NCBI RefSeq assembly: GCF_017676385.1
Contig: NZ_JAFFZN010000009.1
Coordinates: 149,818 to 213,817, forward strand
Reading direction: 5' to 3'
From: Streptomyces spirodelae
GTDB taxonomy: Bacteria; Actinomycetota; Actinomycetes; Streptomycetales; Streptomycetaceae
Length of the DNA stretch: 64,000 nucleotides
Part shown: one piece after another, positions 7,502 to 15,684 of the stretch
Layout: each line of letters opens with the position of its first letter
Numbering within the stretch: the stretch's first letter is position 1
Notes under the pieces: model-generated
Database searches by the model: none
What the model was told of the DNA's origin: nothing
The model's input: only the letters and a program-made list of their open reading frames with translations
Program-made: the position numbers and the translations under genes

Positions 7502-9196
7502 TTGCCCCTTGCCCTCTTGGCTCTGGCCATTGCAACGTTCGGTGCTGGCACGGCCGAGTTCGTGATGATAGGTCTACTGCCCGAGGCCGCCTCCGACATG
7601 GGAGTGAGCATCCCCGATGCCGGTGGCTACGTCTCCGCCTACTCGCTCGGTGTCGTGATCGGGGCACCGCTGCTCACCCTCGCGGGTATGCGGATCCGCC
7701 GTAAGACAATGCTGCTCGCGATGACATGCATGTTCATTTTCGGGAACACAGCGTCAGCCCTTGTCCCCAACCATGAACTTCTGCTGGCCGCCCGCTTTAC
7801 GGCTGGGCTTCCGCACGGTGTGTTCTTCGGAATCGGCGCCGTTGTCGCGGCGCGACTCGTCCCGCCGGAAAAGCGCGGCAGAGCCCTCTCGGTGGTACTG
7901 GTCGGCGTGCCGATGGCGAACATCGTCGGCTCACCACTGGGCACCCTGCTCGGTCAGACGGTCGGCTGGCGCTGGACGTTCATCGTCGTCGCGGGCATCG
8001 GCCTCCTCGGCCTCGTCTCCCTCGCGACCCTGATCCCCGTGCAGCAGGAACCAGGACGGGGAACCGTGCGCGGCGAACTCGGCATATTCAAGAGACCGCA
8101 GGTGTGGCTGGCCTATGCCGTGGTGGTGTTCGGCTTCGCCGGCACCTCGTCCTTCTACACCTACATCCAGCCGCTGGTCACCCAGGTCAGCGGCTACACC
8201 CCCACCGCGGCCACCGCGCTGCTGGCGCTCTCCGGCGCCGGCATGACCGTGGGCACCATGCTCGGCGGGCGCCTCGCCGACTGGCCCGTACGGACCATGT
8301 GCGGGGCGCTGCTCGCCCTCGCGCTCTCGCTGATCATGTTCCTGGTGACGGCGCAGAACACCGTTCTGGTCGCCGTCAACGTGTTCCTCACCGGAATCGC
8401 GGGCATGGCCGCCATCCCCAGCGTCCAGGCCCGCATCCTCGACCACGCCAGGGACGCCCCCGAACTCGGCTCCGCCAGTGTGCAGTCCGCCTTCAACATC
8501 GCCAACTCGCTGGGGGCCTCGCTCGGCGGCATGGTCATCGCCGCCGGCTTCGGCCTCACCTCACCCAGCTGGCTGGGGGCTCTGCTGGCCCTGGCGGGCG
8601 CCTGCTTCGGGCTGCTGTCCGGCTGGCTCGACCGCGGCAACCGCTCCTGGGGGGTCACCCCTTCCGCCGCCTCCTGGAAGAGCGTCAAGTCCGAGGCGTT
8701 ATGGGGCCGGGCGCCCACGCCCGCCCGCTGCCCCGTAGGCCGCCCCGGCGCGCGTCACCGCACGGCGGCGGCCCGCTCATCGGCGTGCGTCCACCGCAGC
8801 AGCGCGCCCAGCCCGCCGACCGGGAGCTCTTCCCGCGGGTCGGCGACCAGCACCTCGGCGTCGGTCGCCAGCGCGTTGCGCAGCAGCGCGTCGTCGGCCC
8901 TCGCGGGCACCGGGTCCGTAGCCCCGAGGTACTGCAGCTCGGAGCGGCGCACGGCCACCTGGTCGGAGCCGTCGCCCACCCATACCTGGCGGTCCCGGTC
9001 GGGGCCGCCGGGCCGCACCAGCAGTGTGCCGACGCGGTGTTCACGCGCGGCCTCCACCAGCGAGGGCACCGACTCGGCCGTCGCCGGAACCGGCGCCGCG
9101 GGATCGTGGAGGTCCCCAGGGCCTGAGCTGCCAGGACTGTGCGCTGCGCGCATCTCGGCCAGCGCGCGAGCGGTGTGCTGCTCGACGAACTCCTGA
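7502..9196 (+). CDS. MFS transporter (DHA1-like), with suspicious 3' extension
   Basis: A proton-coupled exporter or sugar-efflux type major facilitator protein. It opens with FGAGTAEFVMIGLLPE and carries the RIRRKTML loop between TM2 and TM3, with about 12 membrane segments ending near base 8635. The TTG at 7502 follows a perfect AAGGAGGT. As read, the frame continues to 9196, 442 bases into the opposite-strand gene, and this Arg/Ser/Pro-rich tail is not MFS-like. A TTA codon at 8699-8701 opens the tail, and another frame stops at 8738. A single-base indel or sequencing error between about 8640 and 8735 is likely; the true protein is then about 400 residues. Confidence 0.75.
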   Translation: MPLALLALAIATFGAGTAEFVMIGLLPEAASDMGVSIPDAGGYVSAYSLGVVIGAPLLTLAGMRIRRKTMLLAMTCMFIFGNTASALVPNHELLLAARFTAGLPHGVFFGIGAVVAARLVPPEKRGRALSVVLVGVPMANIVGSPLGTLLGQTVGWRWTFIVVAGIGLLGLVSLATLIPVQQEPGRGTVRGELGIFKRPQVWLAYAVVVFGFAGTSSFYTYIQPLVTQVSGYTPTAATALLALSGAGMTVGTMLGGRLADWPVRTMCGALLALALSLIMFLVTAQNTVLVAVNVFLTGIAGMAAIPSVQARILDHARDAPELGSASVQSAFNIANSLGASLGGMVIAAGFGLTSPSWLGALLALAGACFGLLSGWLDRGNRSWGVTPSAASWKSVKSEALWGRAPTPARCPVGRPGARHRTAAARSSACVHRSSAPSPPTGSSSRGSATSTSASVASALRSSASSALAGTGSVAPRYCSSERRTATWSEPSPTHTWRSRSGPPGRTSSVPTRCSRAASTSEGTDSAVAGTGAAGSWRSPGPELPGLCAARISASARAVCCSTNS

Positions 9197-9930
9197 CGGG
9201 CCCGCGCCGTCTCCCGGTCGAGCAACTCCGAGGAAGCTCCTGCCGCGCGGCCGCCGTGCGAGGTCTCCACTGCGATGCCCCGCAGCCGCTCGGGCAGCCG
9301 CTCGTGCACGGCCCTCCGCTCGCGCGGGTCACCGCTGAGGACCAGCACATCCGCGCCGGTCTCCTGGAAGCGGCGGTCGATCGCTTCGGCGATCAGTCCG
9401 GCGTTGCTCTCCCAGGTGTTCTCCACCCGCAGCTGGAAGTGCTTCTCCGACAGTTCGCCGGTGGCGTTGCGGTGGATGGGCCACTCCTCACCGGTCGCCT
9501 GCCCGGCGCTGTGCGTCCCGTGCGCGTCGACGAGTTCGAAGTCGGCGCCGGTGCGGTCGATGCGCGCCGTCAGGCAGCGCGGGTTCTCTCCCCGCAGCTC
9601 CGGCAGCGGCCCCAGGTGCGGCAGCGCCGACCAGCACACGACGGTACGGTCGGGCGCCGTGTTCAGCGGCAGTTCGAGCACGGTCTCGCCGGCAGCGGCG
9701 AACACCACGCTGCCCTGCGGCCGGGTCCTGGGCGAGAGCGCGGCCAGGTGCTCGGTGACGGCGTCGACGGTGGACGCGTCTGCCCCCTGCCGCGCCAGCT
9801 CGTCCCCCGCGGCACGGGCCGCCAGACGGCGCTCGTCACCGGCGGACTCGGTGGCCCGCGCCGTGCTGGTGTAGACGGTGGCCCACGGCCCGTTCCGGTC
9901 GAGGAGCGGTGCGAGGGAATCGAGGCGCAT
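8755..9930 (-). CDS. baeRF2-like (Rv2629-type) eRF1/Vms1-family protein
   Basis: A 391-residue cytoplasmic protein of the bacterial/archaeal eRF1-related families, whose eukaryotic relatives act on stalled ribosomes. Recognisable features are the N-terminal WATVYTSTAR segment, the middle FQLRVENTWESNAGLIAEAI helix with VLVLSGDPRERRAVHERLP, and a C-terminal domain with VGTLLVRPGG. I see no GGQ tripeptide, as is usual for this bacterial branch. GGGAGG precedes the ATG at 9930. The mycobacterial homologue is linked to hypoxia and stress; a similar role here is inference. It is divergent from the PTS genes. Confidence 0.78.
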   Translation of the reverse strand: MRLDSLAPLLDRNGPWATVYTSTARATESAGDERRLAARAAGDELARQGADASTVDAVTEHLAALSPRTRPQGSVVFAAAGETVLELPLNTAPDRTVVCWSALPHLGPLPELRGENPRCLTARIDRTGADFELVDAHGTHSAGQATGEEWPIHRNATGELSEKHFQLRVENTWESNAGLIAEAIDRRFQETGADVLVLSGDPRERRAVHERLPERLRGIAVETSHGGRAAGASSELLDRETARARQEFVEQHTARALAEMRAAHSPGSSGPGDLHDPAAPVPATAESVPSLVEAAREHRVGTLLVRPGGPDRDRQVWVGDGSDQVAVRRSELQYLGATDPVPARADDALLRNALATDAEVLVADPREELPVGGLGALLRWTHADERAAAVR

Positions 9931-10098
9931 GGTTCCTCCCTGCTGTTGGGGGGCGCTTTGTGCCGGTGTCGGGTACCCCTGTCACAGGCGCCGACACCGG
10001 CACCGTCGGGCGGGGCCGCGGCAGCGGGTGACCGGCCGTGACGTTCCGGGCGGGAGGCGCCCTGAGACCCCGCCGGGCGGCGTGTCAGTATCCGGGGC

Positions 10099-10905
10099 AT
10101 GGCGTCACTGAGCGAACTGCTGCCCCGCGAGGCGATACGGCTGGAGGTGGCCGCGGCCGACTGGCGCGCGGCGGTCGGTGTGGCGGGCGAACTGCTGGTC
10201 ACACGGGGTACCACTACCGACGCGTACACCGACGAGATGATCCGCAACCTGGAGGAGAACGGGCCCTACCTCGTCATCGCGCCCGGCTTCGCCTTCGCCC
10301 ACGCCCGACCCTCGCCCGCGGTGCGCCGCACCGGAATGTCCTGGGTGCGGCTGGCTGAGCCCGTCGCGTTCGGGCACGAGACCAACGATCCGGTCACCCT
10401 CGTCGTCGCCCTCGCGGCGGAGGACTCCGGCGCCCATACGGCGGCCATGGCGGCGCTGGCGCGGCTGCTGGGCGACCCGGAGACCGAGGCGGCCCTGCGC
10501 ACCGCACCGACCCCCGGGGAACTGCACAGGGTGCTCGCCGCAAACGAGCAGCGGCGGGAAACCGGCGGCGGGGGGACCGCGCGCGCGAGTGGGCACTCGG
10601 CGCGCGCGAGCGGGCCGGCCGTGCAGAAGATCCTCACCGTGTGCGGCAACGGCGTCGGCACCAGTCTCTTTCTGAAGAACACTCTGGAGCGCGTCCTCGA
10701 CAGATGGGGCTGGGACCAGCACATCACCGTGGAGGCCACGGACACCATCTCGGCCAAGGGCAAGGCGTCCGAGGCCGCGGCCGTCCTCACCTCCCGGGAG
10801 ATCGCCGCGACCCTCGGCGACGTGGGCGTTCCGGTGAAGGTGGTGGAGGACTTCACCAGCGCCAGTGAGGTCGACGCCGTCCTGCGCGACACCTACGACG
10901 TCTGA
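10099..10905 (+). CDS. Fused PTS IIA-IIB protein, ascorbate (Ula) type
   Basis: A 268-residue cytoplasmic phosphotransfer protein. Residues 1-150 are a fructose/mannitol-type IIA domain with the phosphoryl histidine H68 in FAFAHARP. An Ala/Gly-rich linker (about 153-172) leads to a IIB domain with the phosphoryl cysteine C182 in LTVCGNGVGTSLFLK, the form seen in ascorbate UlaB/SgaB. It passes phosphate from EI/HPr, which are not in this window, to the membrane IIC encoded 57 bases downstream. In many bacteria IIA and IIB are separate; here they are fused. Confidence 0.9.
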   Translation: MASLSELLPREAIRLEVAAADWRAAVGVAGELLVTRGTTTDAYTDEMIRNLEENGPYLVIAPGFAFAHARPSPAVRRTGMSWVRLAEPVAFGHETNDPVTLVVALAAEDSGAHTAAMAALARLLGDPETEAALRTAPTPGELHRVLAANEQRRETGGGGTARASGHSARASGPAVQKILTVCGNGVGTSLFLKNTLERVLDRWGWDQHITVEATDTISAKGKASEAAAVLTSREIAATLGDVGVPVKVVEDFTSASEVDAVLRDTYDV

Positions 10906-10962
10906 GCCCGCCGGGCTCCCGGGACACGTCTCGCACGAACACAGCACGAAGCGGAAGGCTCC

Positions 10963-12546
10963 ATGGACTGGCTGGTCACTGTCGCGAAGTTTCTCGTCAA
11001 CGAGATCCTGAGCGTTCCCGCGTATCTGATCGGTCTCATCACGGCGGCCGGTCTCGCGGCTCTGAGGAAATCGGCGGGGCAGATCGTCGGCGGCGCCATC
11101 AAGGCGACGCTGGGCTTTCTGCTGATCGGCGCCGGAGCAGACCTCGTCGTCGGCTCGCTGGCGCCGCTGGGGGAGATGATCCAGGGCGCCACCGGGGCGC
11201 ACGGGGTGATCCCCACCAACGAGGCCATCGTCGGAATCGCGCAGGACGAATTCGGCGCACGGGTCGCCTGGCTGATGATCGCCGGGTTCGGGCTCGGGCT
11301 GCTGCTGGCCCGGTTCACCCCGCTGCGCTATGTCTTCCTGACCGGCCATCACATGCTGTTCATGGCGACGCTGCTGACCATGGTCCTGGCGACCGCGGGG
11401 CTGTCCGCGTGGGTCGTGGTGGCCGTCGGTGGCGTGCTGCTGGGCATTCTCCTCGTGTCGATGCCGGCATTCGCTCATCCCTGGACCAAGCGCATCACCG
11501 GCAACAACAGCATCGCCATCGGGCACTTCGGCACGGCGGGCTATGTGACGGCCGGCGCGGTGGGGCAGCTCGTCGGCAGGCGCAGCCGCAGCACGGAGGA
11601 CATGAAGCTGCCCGAGGGGCTGCGCTTCCTGCGCGACTCGATGGTCGCCACCGCGCTGTCCATGGTGCTCATCTACCTGATCATGGCGGTCCTCCACCTC
11701 GCCAAGGCGGGCCGGGAGACGGCCTTCAAGGCGTTCGCCGCCGACAGCGGACAAGCCGCGGCCGACCTGGGCGACTATCTGATGCAAGCCCTCATGCAGG
11801 GCCTCCAGTTCGGCATCGCGGTCGCCGTCATCCTCTTCGGCGTCCGGACGATTCTGGGCGAACTCGTCCCGGCCTTCCAGGGCATAGCCCGGAAAGTCGT
11901 ACCCGGAGCAGTACCGGCGCTGGACGCGCCCATCGTCTTCCCGTACGCGCAGAACGCCGTGCTCGTCGGGTTCCTGGCCAGCTTCGTCGGCGGCCTGAGC
12001 ACCCTCGCCCTGCTGGCCTGGGTGCTGGGCCCGGCCTTCGGTCTGGCCCTGGTGCTGCCCGGGCTGGTGCCGCACTTCTTCACCGGTGGCGCGGCGGGCG
12101 TGTACGGCAACGCGACCGGCGGCAGGCGCGGCGCGGTGCTCGGCGCTTACTGCAACGGCGTTCTGATCACGCTTCTGCCCGCCGTGCTGCTGAAGGTTCT
12201 GGGCGCCTTCGGCAGTGCCAACACCACCTTCGGGGACGCCGATTTCGGCTGGATCGGCTCCCTCGTCGGCTTCGCGGGCAAGGCGGGCGGAGCGACAGCC
12301 ATCGTGCTGATGCTCGCCACCGGGGCCGTGGTGCTGGCGGGCGCCATCCTGGTGCAGAAGCGGGTCGTCGAGCCCGGCTGGGACCCCGGAGCCCGGCGCG
12401 ACGCGCTGCTGCCGTCCCCGGCGCCAGGGGACGGCGGGCCCTCCCTCGTGCCGGCGGCCGCGGCGCCGCGCGCCTACCCCAAGCTGCCACCTCCCGCCGG
12501 GGCTCCCACCCCGCCCCCGCCGCCCGAGGACCGTGCCCGGGGCTGA
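10963..12546 (+). CDS. ulaA: PTS ascorbate-type IIC membrane transporter (UlaA-like)
   Basis: A 527-residue membrane protein of the ascorbate/Sga IIC family that imports and phosphorylates its sugar. It opens with KFLVNEILSVPAYLIGLI, then shows about 10 hydrophobic segments, with the conserved FLTGHHMLFMA, NNSIAIGHFGTAGY and FFTGGAAGVYGNATGG stretches. The C-terminal 60 residues are a Pro/Ala-rich cytoplasmic tail. It works with the fused IIA-IIB encoded just upstream, presumably in one operon. No ascorbate catabolic gene (lactonase, decarboxylase or epimerase) is nearby, so the actual substrate is uncertain. Confidence 0.9.
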   Translation: MDWLVTVAKFLVNEILSVPAYLIGLITAAGLAALRKSAGQIVGGAIKATLGFLLIGAGADLVVGSLAPLGEMIQGATGAHGVIPTNEAIVGIAQDEFGARVAWLMIAGFGLGLLLARFTPLRYVFLTGHHMLFMATLLTMVLATAGLSAWVVVAVGGVLLGILLVSMPAFAHPWTKRITGNNSIAIGHFGTAGYVTAGAVGQLVGRRSRSTEDMKLPEGLRFLRDSMVATALSMVLIYLIMAVLHLAKAGRETAFKAFAADSGQAAADLGDYLMQALMQGLQFGIAVAVILFGVRTILGELVPAFQGIARKVVPGAVPALDAPIVFPYAQNAVLVGFLASFVGGLSTLALLAWVLGPAFGLALVLPGLVPHFFTGGAAGVYGNATGGRRGAVLGAYCNGVLITLLPAVLLKVLGAFGSANTTFGDADFGWIGSLVGFAGKAGGATAIVLMLATGAVVLAGAILVQKRVVEPGWDPGARRDALLPSPAPGDGGPSLVPAAAAPRAYPKLPPPAGAPTPPPPPEDRARG

Positions 12547-12639
12547 CCCGCGGCGAGCCGTCCCGCGTCGCGCCCCCGGCTGTCAGTGGCTGCTGGTAAG
12601 ACATCAGCAACATCACGTCAGCCGGAAGGGCCACGCACC

Positions 12640-13443
12640 ATGAACGCGCAATTCACCACCTCCTCCGACGGCACCGAGCTCGCCTTCGAGCGGCTGGGCG
12701 ACGGCCCGCCCGTCCTGGTTACCGGGGGCGCGCTCAGCACCCGCGCCGCGGGCGTGCCGTTCGCCCGCGAACTGGCGGGGCTGGGCCTGTCCGGAGTGGT
12801 CTACGACCGCCGGGGCAGAGGCGACAGCGGCGATACGGAGCCCTATGCGCCCGTCCGGGAAGGCGAGGACCTGGCCGCCGTCGCGGCGGCGGTCGGCGCG
12901 GGCGGGGAGGAGTCGGAGTGCTTCGCCTTCGGGATGTCGTCCGGCGGCCTGGTGCTGCTGGAGGCGATGGCGCACGCGGGGGCCGCGCTGAGCAGGATCG
13001 TGCTCTTCGAACCGCCCTTCACCGGAGCGGTGGGACAGCTCCAGGACCCGGTCCGGGTGGCACGGCTGACCGAGCTCGTCAGCGAGGGCGAGCGGGCCGA
13101 GGCGGTCACCTACTTCCTCTCCGAGATCATCGGCCTGCCACCGCAGGCTGTGGAGGGCGCCCGCCAGTCCCCGGCCTGGGAGGAGATGAAGAAGATCGCG
13201 CACACGCTCTGCTACGACACCACGCTGCTGGGGGACAGCACCCTGCCCGAGGAGACGCTGGCCGCTGTGCGGGTCCCCACCCTGGTGCTGAGCAGCGACG
13301 CCAGTACGCCGGTGCTGCAGGACGCGGCCCGCGCCACTGCCGAGGCGCTGCCGAACGGCGAGTACCGCACCCTGCCCGGGGTCTTCCACCAGGTGCCGCC
13401 CGAGGAGCTGGCGCCCGTGGTGCAGGACTTCCTCATGTCCTGA
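12640..13443 (+). CDS. Alpha/beta hydrolase
   Basis: A 267-residue alpha/beta-hydrolase of the esterase/haloperoxidase-like group. The oxyanion region LVTGGALSTR, the YDRRGRGDSGDT loop, and the nucleophile elbow GMSSGG (Ser in G-M-S-S-G) are visible. The acid is probably in LVLSSDAST and the histidine in PGVFHQVPPEEL. GGAAGG lies about 11 bases before the ATG at 12640; an in-frame ATG at 12586 lacks a ribosome site. It follows the PTS genes by 93 bases on the same strand, but no functional link is evident. Substrate unknown. Confidence 0.88.
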   Translation: MNAQFTTSSDGTELAFERLGDGPPVLVTGGALSTRAAGVPFARELAGLGLSGVVYDRRGRGDSGDTEPYAPVREGEDLAAVAAAVGAGGEESECFAFGMSSGGLVLLEAMAHAGAALSRIVLFEPPFTGAVGQLQDPVRVARLTELVSEGERAEAVTYFLSEIIGLPPQAVEGARQSPAWEEMKKIAHTLCYDTTLLGDSTLPEETLAAVRVPTLVLSSDASTPVLQDAARATAEALPNGEYRTLPGVFHQVPPEELAPVVQDFLMS

Positions 13444-13618
13444 GCGAGCCGCCCTTGAGCGGCCCTTGAGCAACCCGTGAGCGGTCCGCGAGCCGTCCGG
13501 CAGGCGCGGCACGTCAACAGTTGCCCATGCCTTCCCCAATTCCGCCATGAGGCAGGGAGGTTGGGGGAAGCCACTGGCTGTCCGGCCGAGCGAACGTGAG
13601 CGGGACGGGGTGGGGGAG

Positions 13619-13885
13619 ATGGACGCGACGGCAGCGGGCGGCGCCCGGCGGTGCGCGGCGGCGGACGAGGCGGACCCGACACCGTGCGAGGGCAGGCGCA
13701 CGGCGGTCACCGTCCTCGACCGGAACGGCGTGCAGCACACCGGCTGTATCCACCACACGGCGCGGCTGCTGGCCAGCCTGGAGGGAGCACGTCTGCATCC
13801 CTCGGCCGCCGCCCTGCCGTGGGCGTGCGAGGTCTACTGCCGGGCCGCCCAGCTTCCGCCCTTCGCCTGGCAGGTCGGGCGCTAG
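13619..13885 (+). CDS. Small hypothetical protein
   Basis: An 88-residue protein with no recognised family. The body VTVLDRNGVQHTGCIHH to AAQLPPFAWQVGR has almost exclusively G/C third positions, which supports real coding. Three cysteines and a His pair are present. The start is uncertain: the ATG at 13619 has GGGGGAG immediately adjacent, GTG at 13610 and ATG at 13547 are in frame. It lies between a hydrolase and the hydroquinone reductase-like gene on the same strand. Confidence 0.5.
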   Translation: MDATAAGGARRCAAADEADPTPCEGRRTAVTVLDRNGVQHTGCIHHTARLLASLEGARLHPSAAALPWACEVYCRAAQLPPFAWQVGR

Positions 13886-14051
13886 GCGGGAGCATGGCAC
13901 CCGTTTCGCGTCGGTACTCGGCACAGGGGCCGCTGGGGTGATGGGATCGGGGCCGGGAGCACCCACCGGCCGACGCCCGGGGCGCGTACCGGGCGCGACC
14001 AGCGCCTCCGGCACGCCCCGCCGGGCAGGCACCTGTGAGAAGGAGACCGGA

Positions 14052-15083
14052 ATGAGCACTGCTGAAGCCACCGACGGTGCCGGGAACACCGAGTACGGCC
14101 GGAAACCGTTCAAGAGGTCCAAGAGCCACTTCGCCGACCGCATCACGGCCGACGGGCGGGACGGCTGGCCGGTGGAGGCCGGCCGGTACCGGCTGGTGGT
14201 CAGCCGGGCCTGCCCGTGGGCGTCCCGCGCGCTGGTCTCGCGGCGACTGCTGGGCCTGGAGAGCGCGCTGTCGCTGGCCGTCGCCGACCCGATCCAGGAC
14301 GACCGCAGCTGGCGTTTCACCCTCGATCCCGACGACCGCGACCCGGTGCTCGGCATCCGCTTCCTGCACGAGGCGTACGACAAGCGTGAGTCGGACTACC
14401 CGGGCGGTGTGAGCGTCCCCGCGATCGTGGATGTGCCCAGCGGCGCACTGGTCACCAACGACTACCAGCAAATCACCCTCGATCTGGCCACCGAGTGGCG
14501 GCAACTGCACCGGCAGGGCGCCCCCGACCTCTACCCCGAGGCGCTGCGCGACGAGATCGACGAGGTGGCCGCTGGTATCTACCGGGACGTCAACAACGGC
14601 GTCTACCGGGCCGGGTTCGCCACCACGCAGCAGGACTACGAGGCCGCGTACGCCGATGTCTTCCGGCGCCTGGACCTGGTCTCGGAGCGGCTGCGGGACC
14701 GGCGCTACCTGGTGGGCGACACCATCACCGAGGCCGACATCCGCCTGTTCACCACGCTGGTGCGGTTCGACGCCGTCTACCACGGCCACTTCAAGTGCAA
14801 CCGCAACAAGCTGGAGCAGGACCCCGTGCTGTGGGCGTATGTGCGGGATCTGTACCAGACGCCGGGGTTCGGGGACACGGTCGACTTCGACCACATCAAA
14901 CGGCACTACTACGTCGTCCACACCGGTATCAACCCGACCTCCATCGTGCCGGCCGGACCCGATCTCTCCGGCTGGCTGGCCCCGCACCACCGAGAGCAGC
15001 TCGGCGGCCGCCCCTTCGGGGACGGCACCCCGCCCGGTCCCGTCCCGGCCGGCGAGGAGATCCCCGCGGGCCACAGCGCCTGA
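14052..15083 (+). CDS. Glutathionyl-hydroquinone reductase-like (xi-class GST) protein
   Basis: A 343-residue thiol S-transferase of the xi class. The catalytic cysteine is in VVSRACPWASRALV, and SVPAIVDVPSGALVTND forms the thiol-binding pocket. The helical C-terminal domain contains RYLVGDTITEADIRLFTTL and FKCNRNKL, typical of this class. In glutathione users it reductively removes glutathione from conjugated hydroquinones; actinomycetes mainly use mycothiol, so the thiol partner here is uncertain. AAGGAG lies 8 bases before the ATG. It ends at a hairpin shared with the convergent SnoaL-like gene. Confidence 0.9.
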   Translation: MSTAEATDGAGNTEYGRKPFKRSKSHFADRITADGRDGWPVEAGRYRLVVSRACPWASRALVSRRLLGLESALSLAVADPIQDDRSWRFTLDPDDRDPVLGIRFLHEAYDKRESDYPGGVSVPAIVDVPSGALVTNDYQQITLDLATEWRQLHRQGAPDLYPEALRDEIDEVAAGIYRDVNNGVYRAGFATTQQDYEAAYADVFRRLDLVSERLRDRRYLVGDTITEADIRLFTTLVRFDAVYHGHFKCNRNKLEQDPVLWAYVRDLYQTPGFGDTVDFDHIKRHYYVVHTGINPTSIVPAGPDLSGWLAPHHREQLGGRPFGDGTPPGPVPAGEEIPAGHSA

Positions 15084-15087
15084 GCCC

Positions 15088-15110
15088 GCCCGGCGCTTCA
15101 GGCGCCGGGC
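15088..15110. terminator. Bidirectional hairpin between convergent genes
   Basis: GCCCGGCGC (15088-15096) and GCGCCGGGC (15102-15110) form a perfect 9-bp stem with a 5-base loop. It overlaps the stop codon of the leftward gene and lies 5 bases after the rightward stop. Confidence 0.8.
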
Positions 15111-15466
15111 ACCCGGTCCAGGAAACCCTTCACCGAGGCGATCCGGCCGTCCTCGGCCAGCGTGATCACATCGAATCCCGCGGCGGGCGAGGAACCGTCG
15201 GCGACGACGACCAGCTCCCAGGAGAAGCGGGCGATGTCGTGGTGTCCGTCCACAGCACCGATCTGCCGGAACTCGCAGCCGGGGAACTGCTCCCGTGCCG
15301 CACCGATCGCCGCCGTCAGCTCGCCGTGGCCGGCCACTTGGGCGAGCGGGTCGGTGTAGCTGCCGTCCTTGGTCCACGCCGTGGCGACGGCCTTGGCGCG
15401 GCTCTCGGCGTCCGGCGCGTTCCAGGCGGCGAAGTAGCGCTCGACAGCGGTCTCGTAGGTGTTCAT
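15098..15466 (-). CDS. SnoaL-like / NTF2-fold protein
   Basis: A 122-residue protein with the small cone-shaped NTF2-like fold. AVERYFAAWNAPD, AWTKDGSYTDPLA and GFDVITLAEDGRIASVKGFL are the usual helix, acidic pocket and closing strands. Such proteins are isomerases, hydrolases or ligand-binding proteins; the substrate cannot be told. It is a single gene, convergent with the GST-like gene and divergent from the repeat/membrane protein. Confidence 0.82.
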   Translation of the reverse strand: MNTYETAVERYFAAWNAPDAESRAKAVATAWTKDGSYTDPLAQVAGHGELTAAIGAAREQFPGCEFRQIGAVDGHHDIARFSWELVVVADGSSPAAGFDVITLAEDGRIASVKGFLDRVPGA

Positions 15467-15684
15467 GACGTACGTCCCCTCGTTCCCTCGTTCTCGTTGT
15501 CCCGGTGGAGTACCGGCCTGCTCGTCGTTGCGGTGGAGCCCCGGCCCGCGTCGTGTCCGCGAGCCGATGCCATGACGATGCCGCCCGCGCGGGGTCCGGG
15601 TCGATTACGTGCCGGGTAATCGCCGGACCGGGCCGCACCGGGGCCGAGTTGACGTGCTCGCGGCGTCCGGGAAGAGTCCGGGGC

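Noticed and set aside
10105..12075. 656-codon frame antisense to both PTS genes
   Set aside because: The PTS proteins have catalytic motifs and the expected order. The antisense translation is His/Gln/Arg-rich and has no recognisable domain.
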